A stretch of 64,000 nucleotides of DNA from Peribacillus alkalitolerans. GTDB lineage: Bacteria; Bacillota; Bacilli; Bacillales; DSM-1321. How positions within the stretch are numbered: position 1 is the stretch's first letter; each line of letters starts with the position of its first letter. The notes beneath the pieces are model-generated. The model was given only the letters and a program-made list of their open reading frames with translations. It ran no database searches and was not told the DNA's origin. Positions 19,647 through 29,214 of this stretch are shown piece after piece. The DNA lies in NCBI RefSeq assembly GCF_010882125.1, contig NZ_JAAGVZ010000008.1, positions 1 to 64,000 of the forward strand, written 5' to 3'. Both the position numbers and the translations under genes were made by a program.

Positions 19647-20660
19647 CTAGTTATATAAGTGACAAGCAACTCTCTGCCCAGGCTTCACCTCCCTTAAAGT
19701 TGGCTTGACCTGTGAACACTCCGGCATCGCGACTGGACACCTTGGATGGAATGGGCAACCCGATGGAGGATTGATTGGGCTTGGGACATCTCCTTCAAGT
19801 ACGATCCGTTCCTTCTTCTTTCTTGGATCTGGTTCAGGTATTGCCGAGATTAACGCTTTTGTATAAGGATGAAGCGGATCGTCATAAATAGACTTTTTAT
19901 CCGCAATTTCCACAAGGTTTCCTAGATACATAACCCCTATACGATCACTCATATGTTTAACAACACTCAAATCATGGGCAATAAATAGGTATGTCAATCC
20001 AAATTCATCTTGCAGATCTTTTAAAAGATTTAATACTTGAGATTGCACGGAAACATCAAGTGCTGAAACAGGCTCGTCCGCAATAATCAACTTAGGTCTT
20101 AGAGCTAATGCTCTTGCAATACCAATACGCTGTCTTTGTCCTCCGGAGAATTCATGTGCATATTTGTAATAAGCATCTTCAGGTAGTCCAACTTTGCCAA
20201 GGAGCTCTATTACCTCATCCTTTAATTCAGCCTTACTCTTATTCGAATAATTACGAATCGGTTCAGAGACAATGTCCCCTACCATTTGAGTTGGATTCAA
20301 AGAAGCATAAGGGTCTTGGAATACCATTTGCAAATCTTTACGAATGTTACGAAGAGTAGTTCCACCAACCGTTGTAATGTCCTTGCCATCAAAGAGAATA
20401 GTTCCTTCGGTTGGTTTTAGCAAACGAAGCAGTGTACGGCCAGCTGTTGATTTCCCACAACCAGATTCTCCAACCAAACCTAGAGTCTCTCCTTTATTAA
20501 TCTCAAAGGAAATGTCATCTACGGCCTTGACCATCCCGATTACTTTTCTTAAAAAACCTCCCTTAACAGGGTAATAGGTTTTAAGATTTTTTACTTCAAG
20601 GAGTTTTTCCGATGATTTGCTTCCTGCAGTACTAGTGTCCTTTACTTCGGTAATGCTCAT
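19647..20660 (-). CDS. appF: Oligopeptide ABC transporter ATPase AppF
   Basis: ATPase of 337 residues with Walker A (GESGCGKST), signature ([15 protein letters not shown]), Walker B ([12 protein letters not shown]) and switch His (FIAHDLSVV). The C-terminal oligopeptide-transporter domain has the four-cysteine motif [15 protein letters not shown]...VACHLY. In E. coli DppD/DppF an equivalent motif binds an iron-sulfur cluster; that role here is inferred. The ATG overlaps the appD stop by one base. Confidence 0.9.
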   Translation of the reverse strand: MSITEVKDTSTAGSKSSEKLLEVKNLKTYYPVKGGFLRKVIGMVKAVDDISFEINKGETLGLVGESGCGKSTAGRTLLRLLKPTEGTILFDGKDITTVGGTTLRNIRKDLQMVFQDPYASLNPTQMVGDIVSEPIRNYSNKSKAELKDEVIELLGKVGLPEDAYYKYAHEFSGGQRQRIGIARALALRPKLIIADEPVSALDVSVQSQVLNLLKDLQDEFGLTYLFIAHDLSVVKHMSDRIGVMYLGNLVEIADKKSIYDDPLHPYTKALISAIPEPDPRKKKERIVLEGDVPSPINPPSGCPFHPRCPVAMPECSQVKPTLREVKPGQRVACHLYN

Positions 20661-21679
20661 TATGTATGCACCTCAGCCTTCGGTTTACTAGTTTCATATA
20701 GTAGGCAAGCCACTTCATGACCTGGCTCACTTTCAGCTAGAAGAGGTGAGATTGTTCGGCATGCACTCATTACGGACGGACAACGATCCACAAATCGGCA
20801 GCCTTGTCGTGGCATATTTTTTAATGAAGGTACAATTCCTTTAATCGATGCCAACTCTTCCACTTCTTCATCAAGCTTCGGAATCGATCCCATCAATAGT
20901 TTTGTATATGGATGTTTAGGATTATAGAACAGAGAGTCAACGGTTGTACTCTCTACCACCTTCCCTGCATACATAACAATTACGTCATCACACATCTCGG
21001 CTACAACACCTAAATCGTGAGTGATTAGAATGACGGACATATCATTAACCTGTTGGATTTCCTTTAACAGTTCGAGTATTTGTGCCTGAACCGTAACATC
21101 TAGTGCAGTTGTAGGTTCATCAGCTATGAGCAATTTTGGCTGGCATGCAATGGCCATCGCAATCATAACCCTTTGTCTCATTCCACCTGAAAGTTGATGT
21201 GGGTATTCATCCACAATTTGTTCTGCCCTTGATATACCAACACTTTTCAAAAGCTTTACGCAACGATCTCTTGCTTCCCTTTTAGAAATCTTTTCATGAT
21301 TGAAAAGAACTTCCATCAATTGAAAACCGATGGTGAAAACAGGATTTAAAGAAGTCATCGGCTCTTGGAATATCATCGAAATGTCTTTTCCTCTTATTTT
21401 ATTAATCTCTTTATCGGACAGACCTTCTATATTCCTTCCTTGAAACTTAATTTCCCCACTACGTACTTTTCCAGTTCCTTTAGGAAGGAGTTGCATTACA
21501 GATAAAGACATTACACTTTTACCGCAACCAGATTCACCAACAATACCGATTACTTGTTTTGGTTTCACCTTAAAAGATACATTATCGACTGCATTATAGT
21601 ACTCACCCTCAATAAGAAAACCAGTCTCAAGATTTTTCACTTCGAGAAGTGGTTCTTCTTTTGTGGAACGGTTTGGCAT
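20660..21679 (-). CDS. appD: Oligopeptide ABC transporter ATPase AppD
   Basis: First gene of appDFABC, 339 residues. It shows Walker A (GESGCGKSV), Q-loop ([12 protein letters not shown]), signature ([15 protein letters not shown]), Walker B ([11 protein letters not shown]) and switch His (LITHDLGVV). Four cysteines lie in the C-terminal tail ([15 protein letters not shown]...VACLLY), as in AppF. AAGGGGTG precedes the ATG. In B. subtilis App is the second oligopeptide system, partly redundant with Opp. Confidence 0.9.
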   Translation of the reverse strand: MPNRSTKEEPLLEVKNLETGFLIEGEYYNAVDNVSFKVKPKQVIGIVGESGCGKSVMSLSVMQLLPKGTGKVRSGEIKFQGRNIEGLSDKEINKIRGKDISMIFQEPMTSLNPVFTIGFQLMEVLFNHEKISKREARDRCVKLLKSVGISRAEQIVDEYPHQLSGGMRQRVMIAMAIACQPKLLIADEPTTALDVTVQAQILELLKEIQQVNDMSVILITHDLGVVAEMCDDVIVMYAGKVVESTTVDSLFYNPKHPYTKLLMGSIPKLDEEVEELASIKGIVPSLKNMPRQGCRFVDRCPSVMSACRTISPLLAESEPGHEVACLLYETSKPKAEVHT

Positions 21680-21745
21680 GACGTCACCCCTTAAATTTAC
21701 AGTTAGATAAATTAACCAAATTTAAAATATCTTTATAATTATTAT

Positions 21746-21789
21746 TATTTTCTGTAAATTCATTATATTTTAATAAAATATTATTACAA
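21746..21789 (-). promoter_or_regulatory. app promoter with CodY-like box
   Basis: On the minus strand a perfect -10 TATAAT (complement of 21762-21767) lies 16 bases from TTGTAA (complement of 21784-21789). A 15-mer TATTTTCTGTAAATT at 21746-21760, just downstream of the -10, differs from the CodY consensus at two positions. Repression by CodY is inferred. Confidence 0.55.
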
Positions 21790-21861
21790 ACTTTTTACAT
21801 TTTCAAGCTATTTTTTACTTTTCTTACATGAAATCGTGTGAAAAATGTATATTTAAAAATA

Positions 21862-21887
21862 CAAAACCTTGATTTATCAAGGTTTTG
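21862..21887 (-). terminator. Hairpin at the end of yjaZ
   Basis: CAAAACCTTGA pairs with TCAAGGTTTTG; the yjaZ stop codon lies within the stem. The T tract after it on the minus strand is interrupted (TATTTTTAAAT). Confidence 0.7.
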
Positions 21888-22659
21888 TCAGATTATTTTT
21901 GTAAGTATTTCGAAAGATGTCTGAAGACATCGAAAACGATGTTTTAGTAGAATAACGATGGAGTGAATAATATTCTTTTACTAAATGATAACCAATACAA
22001 TATCCTAGCAATGGTGGAAATCCATTTTTTCCATACATGATGGATTCATGCTTCTTTTCTTTTTTTGTAATAGTCAAATTTTCTTCAATATACTTTTTCC
22101 ATAGCTTAATTATTTCACTTTCTTCATATATAGTAGTCCAGTTTGCCGTATACTGTTCTCCAAGAAGTTGGTTTACGGTATATTCAGCCAATCCTTCCAT
22201 AATTAATGAATCCATCAACGTCAGCTCTTTTGCTGGTTTTGTCATTTTTTTGAGGCGATTTACATGATGATATTCATGGACCATTAAAGCCTCTAATTCT
22301 TTGATTTCTACATTCGGTGAAATAAAAAGGATCATTTTGTCATTAAAAGCAATTCCCGACTTTCGTTGGCCACGGAAAAATAATGACCCACCTTTGATGG
22401 GGAACAGATAAATCGGTATGTCTACACCATCCCATTGTGATTTGTATTTCTGATAAATTTTTTCAGCTTCCGTCCACAATGAGCGTTCTATCATTTTATT
22501 AAAATCTTCTTCTGATTTTTTACCGCCTCTAAACATCCCTTGAAATTGCAAGTATTGATGAAGCTTTTCAACATCATCTTCTTGAAATGCTTTCAATAGT
22601 AATTTAGTTATCTCCAATGGATTGTCTACATGCTTTTCCAACCAAACCTTCGTATCCAC
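21877..22659 (-). CDS. yjaZ: YjaZ-type zinc metalloprotease (DUF2268)
   Basis: A 260-residue protein with the zinc-protease motif HEYHH (HExxH form) near residue 130 and a downstream glutamate (MEGLAEYTVNQLLGEQY) that would complete zinc binding. This matches the DUF2268 predicted Zn-dependent protease family. The gene sits between app and fabF, as in B. subtilis. The start is GTG at 22659. No signal peptide is seen, so it is probably cytoplasmic. Substrate unknown. Confidence 0.87.
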   Translation of the reverse strand: MDTKVWLEKHVDNPLEITKLLLKAFQEDDVEKLHQYLQFQGMFRGGKKSEEDFNKMIERSLWTEAEKIYQKYKSQWDGVDIPIYLFPIKGGSLFFRGQRKSGIAFNDKMILFISPNVEIKELEALMVHEYHHVNRLKKMTKPAKELTLMDSLIMEGLAEYTVNQLLGEQYTANWTTIYEESEIIKLWKKYIEENLTITKKEKKHESIMYGKNGFPPLLGYCIGYHLVKEYYSLHRYSTKTSFSMSSDIFRNTYKNNLTKP

Positions 22660-22997
22660 TACCCCACTTCCGTCACCTCTTTGATGAATATTTGTTGAAA
22701 TAGTCTATGCAAAGAAGAGGGTAGTGGAACCTGTCGAACGGGCATACATTGGATTATATGCTTGTACCTGTTTCGAAAGTCCAAATACCAATTATTTCTA
22801 TATTTAGATTTTTAGATTCAATAAGTAGAAAATTTCTCCATAAAGGAATCCGATATGTGTGCTATAACCTTAGGCTAGTGGTGGATATAGAAAAATATGA
22901 GGATATTTTTCGTACCGTGGTGAACCTACTCAAAGGATGTTCATTACTCTAAATAAAAAAAACGAAGACCATCTATAGGCCTTCGTTTCATTAACTA
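22660..22997. other. Intergenic region between yjaZ and fabF
   Basis: About 340 bases. It holds the yjaZ leader and the fabF terminator. A 67-codon open frame at 22749-22952 begins with TTG without a ribosome site and has no recognisable product. Confidence 0.5.
22954..22988 (-). terminator. Terminator of fabH-fabF
   Basis: AAACGAAG pairs with CTTCGTTT and is followed on the minus strand by a run of Ts. Confidence 0.82.
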
Positions 22998-24233
22998 TTA
23001 TTGATATTTTTTAAATACGATTGTAGCGTTGTGCCCGCCAAATCCTAGAGAGTTACTCATTGCAGCTGATACTTCCTGCTTTCTGGAGGCATTTGCAACA
23101 TAATCCAAGTCACAATCCGGATCTGGTGTCTCAAGGTTCATGGTAGGTGGTAACACATTTTCTTTAATGGATAAAATCGTGAAAATCGCTTCCACTCCAC
23201 CTGCTGCCCCTAGCAGATGCCCAGTCATGGACTTAGTTGAGCTTACTGCCAACTTATATGCGTGATCTCCGAATACTTCTTTGATTGCCATTGTTTCAAA
23301 CTTATCATTATAAGGTGTGCTAGTTCCGTGGGCATTGATATATTGGATATCTTCCGCTTTCAATTCTGCATCATTCAAAGCCATGTTCATCGCACGCGCT
23401 CCACCTTCTCCTCCTGGTGCTGGCGCCGTGATATGATGGGCATCTCCTGTTGCACCGTAGCCAACGATTTCCGCATAGATCTTCGATCCACGGGCTAATG
23501 CATGCTCTAATTCTTCTAGAACCACGATTCCAGCACCTTCACCAATTACAAACCCATCACGGTTTGCATCGAATGGACGGCTGGCAGTATTAGGATCCGT
23601 GTTTGTTGAAAGTGCAGTATTTGCACAGAAACCAGCTACTGACATTTTTGTAATTGGCGCCTCTGCTCCACCCGTTACCATTACATCGGCATCTCCACGT
23701 TGAATGACTTTAAACGCGTCTCCGATTGAATTTGTTCCTGTCGCACATGCAGTAACCGTACATGAATTAAATCCTTTAGCTCCTAGCATGATTGAAACTT
23801 GACCAGTCGCCATATCTGGAATCATCATTGGCACGAAGAAAGGACTTACTCTTCGGTACCCTCTATTTAAGAACGTTTCATATTGTGCTTCGAATGTTTC
23901 CATTCCACCGATCCCAGAACCAATCCACACACCAACTCGAGGAGCGATTTCATCTGTGATTTCAAGGTTTGCATCTTTTACAGCCATATGCGATGCAGCA
24001 ACAGCGTAATGGGTGAAACGGTCCATTTTTCTAGCTTCTTTTTTATCGACGTACTCTTCAATATTAAAATCCTTTACTTCTGCTGCGACTTTTGCCGGAT
24101 ATTCATCGGCATTCAATCGTGTTAAAGGACCAATTCCTGTCTTTCCTTGCAAGATATTTTCCCAAGAAGTACTTACATCATTTCCGACTGGTGTCACAGC
24201 ACCTAGTCCTGTCACTACTACTCTACGTTTCAT
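22998..24233 (-). CDS. fabF: 3-oxoacyl-ACP synthase II
   Basis: Elongating condensing enzyme of type II fatty acid synthesis; it joins acyl groups with malonyl-ACP. The catalytic Cys163 is in [10 protein letters not shown]. The two histidines are in [11 protein letters not shown] and [15 protein letters not shown]. The ATG at 24233 ([15 protein letters not shown]) is chosen because AAAGGAGA lies 6 bases upstream; a GTG six codons earlier overlaps that site. Length 411. It follows fabH by about 84 bases in a fabH-fabF operon. Confidence 0.96.
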   Translation of the reverse strand: MKRRVVVTGLGAVTPVGNDVSTSWENILQGKTGIGPLTRLNADEYPAKVAAEVKDFNIEEYVDKKEARKMDRFTHYAVAASHMAVKDANLEITDEIAPRVGVWIGSGIGGMETFEAQYETFLNRGYRRVSPFFVPMMIPDMATGQVSIMLGAKGFNSCTVTACATGTNSIGDAFKVIQRGDADVMVTGGAEAPITKMSVAGFCANTALSTNTDPNTASRPFDANRDGFVIGEGAGIVVLEELEHALARGSKIYAEIVGYGATGDAHHITAPAPGGEGGARAMNMALNDAELKAEDIQYINAHGTSTPYNDKFETMAIKEVFGDHAYKLAVSSTKSMTGHLLGAAGGVEAIFTILSIKENVLPPTMNLETPDPDCDLDYVANASRKQEVSAAMSNSLGFGGHNATIVFKKYQ

Positions 24234-24317
24234 TTTATTTCTCCTTTGCACTCATTCGTTATATTAGGTAACAACGGATTTCAAAAATATATGTGATAAT
24301 AACAAATTAACTTAGAG

Positions 24318-25250
24318 TTATCTTCCCCATCTTAATGCAATTGCACCCCAAGTAAGGCCTGCACCAAAACCAACCATAACGATTAGATCGCCATCTTTAA
24401 TCTTGCCAGCTTCTAGTTCTTCCACCATTGCAATCGGGATAGATGCTGCAGAATTATTTCCATATTTATGAATCGTTTTTGACATTTTCTCTATCGGTAG
24501 TTCAAGACGTTCTCTAGCCGCTTCCATTATCCTGACATTTGCTTGGTGCGGAATAAGGAAATCAACATCTTCTTTATTTAATCCTGCCTTATTTAACACT
24601 TCAATGCAAGATTCCCCCATTTGTCGAACAGCAAACTTGAACACTTCTCTGCCGTTCATGTGTAGGTTTTTATCTTGATAGAGGTGTTTCCCTCCTGAAC
24701 CGTCAGCTCCTAATTCGAAAGATAGGATTCCTTTTCCTTCTGATACAGGTCCAATTACCACAGCACCTGCACCATCGCCGAACAGCACTGCTGTATTACG
24801 ATCATTCCAATCCGTGATTTTAGAGAGTTTCTCAACACCAACCACTAAAATATTTTTATAGACCCCTGATTGGATGAATTGAGCTGCTGTTACTGCCCCA
24901 TACATAAACCCGGAACATGCGGCGCTCAGATCCATAGCTGCAGCTTTTTTTGCTCCCAATCGTTCTTGAATCATGCATGATACGGTTGGGAAAGGTTGGT
25001 CAGGCGTTACAGTCGCCACTAGGATTAAATCTAAATCCTCAGCAGTAATACCTGCATTTTCGATTGCTTTCAAGGCTGCTTCGTATGCCATATCAGATGT
25101 ATTCATATCATCCCCAGCAATCCTTCTCTCTTCTATTCCAGTCCTAGTACGAATCCATTCATCTGAAGTATCCAATATTTTTTCAAAATCAAAATTGGTC
25201 ATGATTCTCTCAGGTAAACAACGGCCTACTCCTAATATCCCTGCATTCAT
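24318..25250 (-). CDS. fabH: 3-oxoacyl-ACP synthase III
   Basis: Starts fatty acid synthesis by condensing acetyl- or branched acyl-CoA with malonyl-ACP, so it helps set membrane branching. The catalytic triad is complete: Cys112 in [11 protein letters not shown], His in [11 protein letters not shown] and Asn in [10 protein letters not shown]. The length of 310 residues is standard. In B. subtilis the paralogue next to fabF is fabHA. Transcription begins at a promoter overlapped by a FapR operator. Confidence 0.95.
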   Translation of the reverse strand: MNAGILGVGRCLPERIMTNFDFEKILDTSDEWIRTRTGIEERRIAGDDMNTSDMAYEAALKAIENAGITAEDLDLILVATVTPDQPFPTVSCMIQERLGAKKAAAMDLSAACSGFMYGAVTAAQFIQSGVYKNILVVGVEKLSKITDWNDRNTAVLFGDGAGAVVIGPVSEGKGILSFELGADGSGGKHLYQDKNLHMNGREVFKFAVRQMGESCIEVLNKAGLNKEDVDFLIPHQANVRIMEAARERLELPIEKMSKTIHKYGNNSAASIPIAMVEELEAGKIKDGDLIVMVGFGAGLTWGAIALRWGR

Positions 25251-25322
25251 AATCGGTAGCCCCTTTTCTATTTATAATAAAACATTCCATTCTCTTAAGA
25301 CACTATTTTTTATTACCAAACT

Positions 25323-25367
25323 TTATGACTTGGTACTAATTCTAACGAAAAAATTTTTTTCTTTCAA
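25323..25367 (-). promoter_or_regulatory. fabH promoter with FapR operator
   Basis: On the minus strand -35 TTGAAA (complement of 25362-25367), a 17-base spacer and -10 TAGAAT (complement of 25339-25344). Directly downstream, overlapping one base, is TTAGTACCAAGTCATAA (complement of 25323-25339), a near-match to the FapR 17-mer TTAGTACCTRRTMCTAA. FapR bound here would block initiation until malonyl-CoA releases it. Confidence 0.85.
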
Positions 25368-25510
25368 GAACTTTATACTTTTATGATGTTAATACTGACT
25401 TAGAATTGTTCCTTGAGTAATTCTATCCCAATAGGACAAAAATCCATACCATATAGATTTGTCCACTCATACTGTAGGATATGTATCTAACTAACGAAAG
25501 GAAGAAAAAT

Positions 25511-25732
25511 ATGTTCTTAAACCCAAAGAAACCAATGCGTAGCGATTCAAATTTGGATCGCCTTATGTTTGGCTCAAAAAGACAAATAGAAGAACAACAA
25601 GTCACTCAAGGTGGAATTGACCTTGACCAATTGATAGCGCATGCCGAAACTCTCATGCAAGCCTACTCACAGTTAAAACCAAGCATACAAAAGGTCCAGC
25701 CATTAGTGGAAGGCTTATTAAAGAAAAAATAA
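25511..25732 (+). CDS. yjzB: Small conserved protein, YjzB-like
   Basis: The ATG at 25511 has GAAAGGAAG upstream; the frame is open ten codons further without a ribosome site. The product has 73 residues, a basic N-terminus (FLNPKKPMRSDSNLDRLMFG) and a predicted helical C-terminal half (LIAHAETLMQAYSQLKPSIQKV). The name rests on position between fabH and comZ; homology of the sequence was not checked. Function unknown. Confidence 0.6.
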   Translation: MFLNPKKPMRSDSNLDRLMFGSKRQIEEQQVTQGGIDLDQLIAHAETLMQAYSQLKPSIQKVQPLVEGLLKKK

Positions 25733-25751
25733 AAAGCTGCCGATGGCAGCT
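25722..25751 (-). terminator. Terminator between yjzB and comZ
   Basis: AGCTGCC pairs with GGCAGCT. The T-rich tract that follows is on the minus strand, so it serves comZ; it overlaps the end of the convergent yjzB. Confidence 0.7.
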
Positions 25752-25772
25752 AACTACATATGTACGCTTACT

Positions 25773-25958
25773 CTATTCCTTTTGTGCATCTTGCTTACCT
25801 AAGTCATATGCCTCTTGCATGACTTTTGTAAATAAGTCCATAAACGTTGGCAGGACATCCATAGATAATTGGATCCCTGCTTCATCCAACTTTGCTTTTG
25901 CTTCAGGAAAATATTTCATTGCGATTTGCATAAATTGCATATTTTGATTTCCTTCCAT
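25773..25958 (-). CDS. comZ: ComZ, competence regulator of comG
   Basis: A 61-residue protein with FLQIAMKY-like FMQIAMKYFPEAKAKL and the block MQEAYDLGKQDA, both conserved in B. subtilis ComZ. ComZ is reported to repress the comG operon for DNA uptake. AAAGGAGGGGTG precedes the ATG. It is the second gene after med, as in B. subtilis. Here its partner med is broken, while comZ looks intact. Confidence 0.88.
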   Translation of the reverse strand: MEGNQNMQFMQIAMKYFPEAKAKLDEAGIQLSMDVLPTFMDLFTKVMQEAYDLGKQDAQKE

Positions 25959-26014
25959 CTTTCACCCCTCCTTTGAACATTCTTAATCAGCTAATAGGAA
26001 GTTTACCTGTTTTT

Positions 26015-26616
26015 TTAGTGATCAATCCATCCACTCATTTTTTCTTGGAAGGACTTTCCCACCACAGGACTATATTTCCCCATGGAAATTACATCATCCT
26101 GAAAGTCAAAAACAAGGTTTCCTGTCTCTAGCTTACCCTGATTAAATAATTCAGCAGCATGTAGGTAAAGCTTATCCACATGTTGGACGGTGCTAGTCAA
26201 TACTGTGGTTTCACCCAAATCCGACTGTTTAGACACATACCCAATCACATATAAGCCTTTTTCTTTCATACGCTCTATAACATGGACATTATATCCATCT
26301 CCTGCAGGATAAACAACATCATTTTCATGTTTAATTAATTCATCAGTCAAAAGCAGTGTTTTCTCGACATTGTCCCAATCTTGAACGAAGAAAGTATCTA
26401 CCATTGCTTCAGGGTTTTGGAATATCGACCCATCTTACCCAATTCAGATTGGATACTTAGCAAACCTATATATCCTTTCGTCCCCCATACTTGATCATTT
26501 ACCGTTTCAGGGACTAATAAGCCAACATTTTTTAATTGGCTGGCTGCTCCATTCGAATTACAGCCAACCATGGTTAGGCATATTAGAAAAACGAGCGCAA
26601 TTTTCTTAAAGACCAT
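26015..26616 (-). pseudogene. med: med, internally deleted and frameshifted
   Basis: Med is a membrane lipoprotein of about 317 residues that promotes comK expression in B. subtilis. Here the locus has two frames. The first (26398-26616) starts with a signal peptide and lipobox (TMVGC) and keeps VGLLVPETVNDQVWGTKGYIGLL, then goes out of frame after IQSELGK. The second (26015-26404 and a few codons before) resumes at QNPEAMVDTFFVQDW and keeps DVVYPAGDGYNV and TTVLTSTVQ to the end. Compared with the recalled B. subtilis protein about 110 residues of the middle are gone and the frame is changed. No functional Med is expected. Confidence 0.85.
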
Positions 26617-26715
26617 CTACATGCAGCAACCCTTTCAACTCACATTTTCAAAAGAAATACTTTAATCTATTTTACTTCTGGAATGTTCTATTGAAAAGAA
26701 ACTCAACCTGATCCA

Positions 26716-27459
26716 CTATTTCTTCTTCCATTCCTGTAATTTTTTTTGCAATTCCATATGCTTTTTCTGTTTGTAAATTCCCTCTTCTGGTTTTGTTTTA
26801 ACTTTAATTTCGTATTTTTTGTGTTTTATATTTCGCTTCTCTTGTAAAATGATTTCCTCTTTGTTATTCGCTAATTCCAAGCAGGATTTTAAATGATAGT
26901 CCAAGTCGCTGACTAGTTCATATACGTCTGATTTCAACTCTAGGATATTTGGCCATTCTTCAACAAGATCACGTACATATAATGCATCATTAACCATTCC
27001 ATTTCCTGGGGAAGATATAGCTTCATTTGTTAAGAGGCTCTGAATCAATTCGCCACTAGGCTGCCAAGGTCCATAAATTGTAGGTGATATTAGCCTAATT
27101 TTCCCTGCCTCATCCACTAATTGTACGCCATATGGATATAGTTCGATTACTAAACAGCCTTCAAGACGGGATTCCTCAACGATATCATTAATCTTGATTA
27201 AAATATCATTCTGGATATTACCGAAATCATAGTATGGAATGTGAATGACCCATTCGGCTTTAACTTCAAATTCATCGTCTATGGAATGAAAAGTAAAATT
27301 AGCATTACGGCCAAATGAAAGGGCTTTTTCCTCCCTTTCATCCTCGACCATATCTGATTTCCAATCTACTCCAATGACCTCATCTCCAGTTTCTAATAAA
27401 AAATCACATAAATGGTACCCTACAAACCGATAACAACCTAAGACCATATGTTTTTTCAT
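26716..27459 (-). CDS. NAD-dependent epimerase-like protein
   Basis: The N-terminus MVLGCYRFVGYHLCDFLLETGDEVIGVDW has the layout of a Rossmann nucleotide-binding fold, though the glycine pattern (GCYRFVG) is altered. A later segment ISPTIYGPWQPSG resembles the substrate loop of sugar-nucleotide epimerases. The usual YxxxK catalytic pair is not evident, so the protein may bind rather than convert its ligand. The last 45 residues are very lysine- and glutamate-rich. GGGGGATG precedes the start. It occupies the place of a yja-type gene next to med in B. subtilis. Confidence 0.6.
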   Translation of the reverse strand: MKKHMVLGCYRFVGYHLCDFLLETGDEVIGVDWKSDMVEDEREEKALSFGRNANFTFHSIDDEFEVKAEWVIHIPYYDFGNIQNDILIKINDIVEESRLEGCLVIELYPYGVQLVDEAGKIRLISPTIYGPWQPSGELIQSLLTNEAISSPGNGMVNDALYVRDLVEEWPNILELKSDVYELVSDLDYHLKSCLELANNKEEIILQEKRNIKHKKYEIKVKTKPEEGIYKQKKHMELQKKLQEWKKK

Positions 27460-27576
27460 AGCATCCCCCGATATTTTGGTCCGCTCATATTTCCAAAGTT
27501 TGGACTATCCAACTAGGATACGAACCCAATCGCTTTGTTGTATCGTATGCACCACTTTTGAAAAATATATGGAATC

Positions 27577-28305
27577 CTATAGTTCTTGCTCAAATTGTTG
27601 AAAAAATGAAACAGCTTGACGAGCTAGTTTAAATCTTTGTTCCGCAAAAAGGTATTGAAGTTCGACAACGGCTCCTGATTCTTTATCGGGCTTGATATTT
27701 TTATAAAGATGCGATTGATCATCTCCTTGATGACCAAGTATGTGAATAACCTTGATTGGTATGGAAGTTTTATATTCAAAGGTTGAATTTTCATCTAATA
27801 TCCTACTTCTTTCAGAATCTTGGGCACCATGTGCATTTTCCAATTCTCTTAAAAACCGTTTATAAAAAAACTTTTTCTCCTTTTCGTTAACGAGCTTTGT
27901 TTCTAAGGATAGGCAAGGATTAATAAAGACAGCGGATCGAACTTTTTCAGGCCATTCTTTCATGATACGAAGGGCCAATATGGCTCCCATGCCCTCTGTG
28001 TAAATATGGATTTTATCATTCAATATTTCACTTTTCATGATCATGTAATATAATTGCTTCGATAATTGAAAAGCTCGTTCACTTCCCCAATGTTTTCCGT
28101 ACAAATGTGAAGAAAAAGCGGTATACCCTTGATTCTTCATTGATTCTATCAGTTTAATCCGGCTAGGATGCTGGTCCCAAAAACTATTTTTCTCTTCTAC
28201 ATAATGCTCTCGATCGCCAATGAGAAAGACAGAAAAGCCATTTGGTTTTTCTGGATAATAGACAATATTCCATTGGCTGTCCATTAGAAATGTACGCTGC
28301 ATCAT
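27577..28305 (-). CDS. Alpha/beta-hydrolase-like protein lacking the nucleophile Ser
   Basis: A 242-residue protein with the layout of an alpha/beta hydrolase: strand FSVFLIGDREH, then the elbow IYTEGMGAILALRIM, then VRSAVFINP and IPIKVIHILGHQGDDQSHLY. In active enzymes the elbow is GxSxG; here glycine stands at the serine position, so hydrolysis is unlikely. AAAGGGGA supports the ATG. It lies upstream of the epimerase-like gene on the same strand. Function unknown; it may be a binding or regulatory derivative. Confidence 0.6.
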   Translation of the reverse strand: MMQRTFLMDSQWNIVYYPEKPNGFSVFLIGDREHYVEEKNSFWDQHPSRIKLIESMKNQGYTAFSSHLYGKHWGSERAFQLSKQLYYMIMKSEILNDKIHIYTEGMGAILALRIMKEWPEKVRSAVFINPCLSLETKLVNEKEKKFFYKRFLRELENAHGAQDSERSRILDENSTFEYKTSIPIKVIHILGHQGDDQSHLYKNIKPDKESGAVVELQYLFAEQRFKLARQAVSFFQQFEQEL

Positions 28306-28500
28306 TTCTGTCCCCTTTCTCTGATTCTCAATTCAATGTATGAAAATATTGGTTTTGCGAAAGCGTATTAGCCTAATCAAATTATAAAATTGTTCCCTAC
28401 ATGGTTTTTATTAATAAGGGCAATTTAAGATTAAAAAGCGTTTTCATTAAATGAAAAGTATGGTACTATATAAAGGATTGTTAAACAAAGAGGTGAAAAC

Positions 28501-28689
28501 ATGAGATTCGTAATGACCTTTTTCTGGACGTTTTTATTAGTTCAAATGCTTACATACGTAGTTAGTTCCATGAGTGGAGTTCATTATTCCTTCACAACAG
28601 GCACTACATTAGCAGTTGTAGTATTTGTATTGATTTCTGTACTTAGCTTTTTAATTCCAAACGAGCCAGTGGAGCACTCGCATCACTAA
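28501..28689 (+). CDS. yjzD: YjzD family small membrane protein (DUF2929)
   Basis: A 62-residue protein with two membrane helices (MTFFWTFLLVQMLTYVVS and TLAVVVFVLISVLSFLIP) and a histidine-rich end (EHSHH). Start and helices match DUF2929/YjzD as I recall it. AGAGGTGA precedes the ATG. The gene is divergent from the hydrolase-like gene and convergent with yjzC. Confidence 0.8.
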   Translation: MRFVMTFFWTFLLVQMLTYVVSSMSGVHYSFTTGTTLAVVVFVLISVLSFLIPNEPVEHSHH

Positions 28690-28708
28690 GAATTGGAATA
28701 GCCTTCAA

Positions 28709-28745
28709 GGGTGACTACGCACATTAGCTAGTTACCCTTTTTTCT
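28709..28745 (+). terminator. Terminator of yjzD
   Basis: GGGTGACT pairs with AGTTACCC (one G-T pair), followed by a run of Ts. Confidence 0.7.
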
Positions 28746-28763
28746 ATTATATTGTCCTAAAAG

Positions 28764-28817
28764 AAAAAAGGATGCTTGAAGTTCAATAAAAATGAACTTT
28801 TAAGCATCCTTTTTTTA
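28764..28817. terminator. Strong bidirectional terminator
   Basis: AAAAAAGGATGCTT pairs with AAGCATCCTTTTTT, and the stem extends inward with GAAGTTCA/TGAACTTT. It lies between the convergent yjzD and yjzC. Confidence 0.88.
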
Positions 28818-28861
28818 TTACATTTAATCTAAAATCTGAATCTAGAGGCGTACATCTTTAT

Positions 28862-29041
28862 TTACACTTTTGGCTGGTAGGTCCAATGGCGCTTATCGTT
28901 TGAAGTCTCTGGGAACGGATCTCCAGCTTTTAACTTGATTTTCTTAGGGTTATTAACATTGCTGTTTGTATCCCCTACTTCAACATAATAGCCATTGTTT
29001 GGTGCTTTTTGACCTGATCTAAACTGATGTGATTGACCCAT
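28862..29041 (-). CDS. yjzC: YjzC family small protein
   Basis: A 59-residue protein below usual length cut-offs. It starts MGQSHQFRSGQKAPNNGYY and contains PKKIKLKAGDPFPETSNDKR, closely matching B. subtilis YjzC (59 residues). AAAGGAGGG stands before the ATG and a strong terminator follows. It lies between yjzD and argF as in B. subtilis. Function unknown. Confidence 0.92.
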   Translation of the reverse strand: MGQSHQFRSGQKAPNNGYYVEVGDTNSNVNNPKKIKLKAGDPFPETSNDKRHWTYQPKV

Positions 29042-29177
29042 TTTATATCCCTCCTTTTCGTTCCCTATTATTATGACCTAACGTCATTTTTCAATGAGTC
29101 CAAATTAGATCTAAAAGAGAAAGTCTCTTTTGCATAGATTGTTGTATTGTTTGCCCGTTGATTGCACGAAAACAGCA

Positions 29178-29209
29178 TAAAAGAAAAGAGCGATCAAATA
29201 ATCGCTCTT
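29178..29209 (-). terminator. Terminator of the arginine operon
   Basis: AAGAGCGAT pairs with ATCGCTCTT just beyond the argF stop, followed on the minus strand by TTTCTTTT. Confidence 0.88.
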
Positions 29210-29214
29210 AAATA

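Noticed and set aside
22749-22952. 67-codon plus-strand frame between yjaZ and fabF
   Set aside because: Begins with TTG, has no ribosome site, ends at the fabF terminator and shows no recognisable motif.
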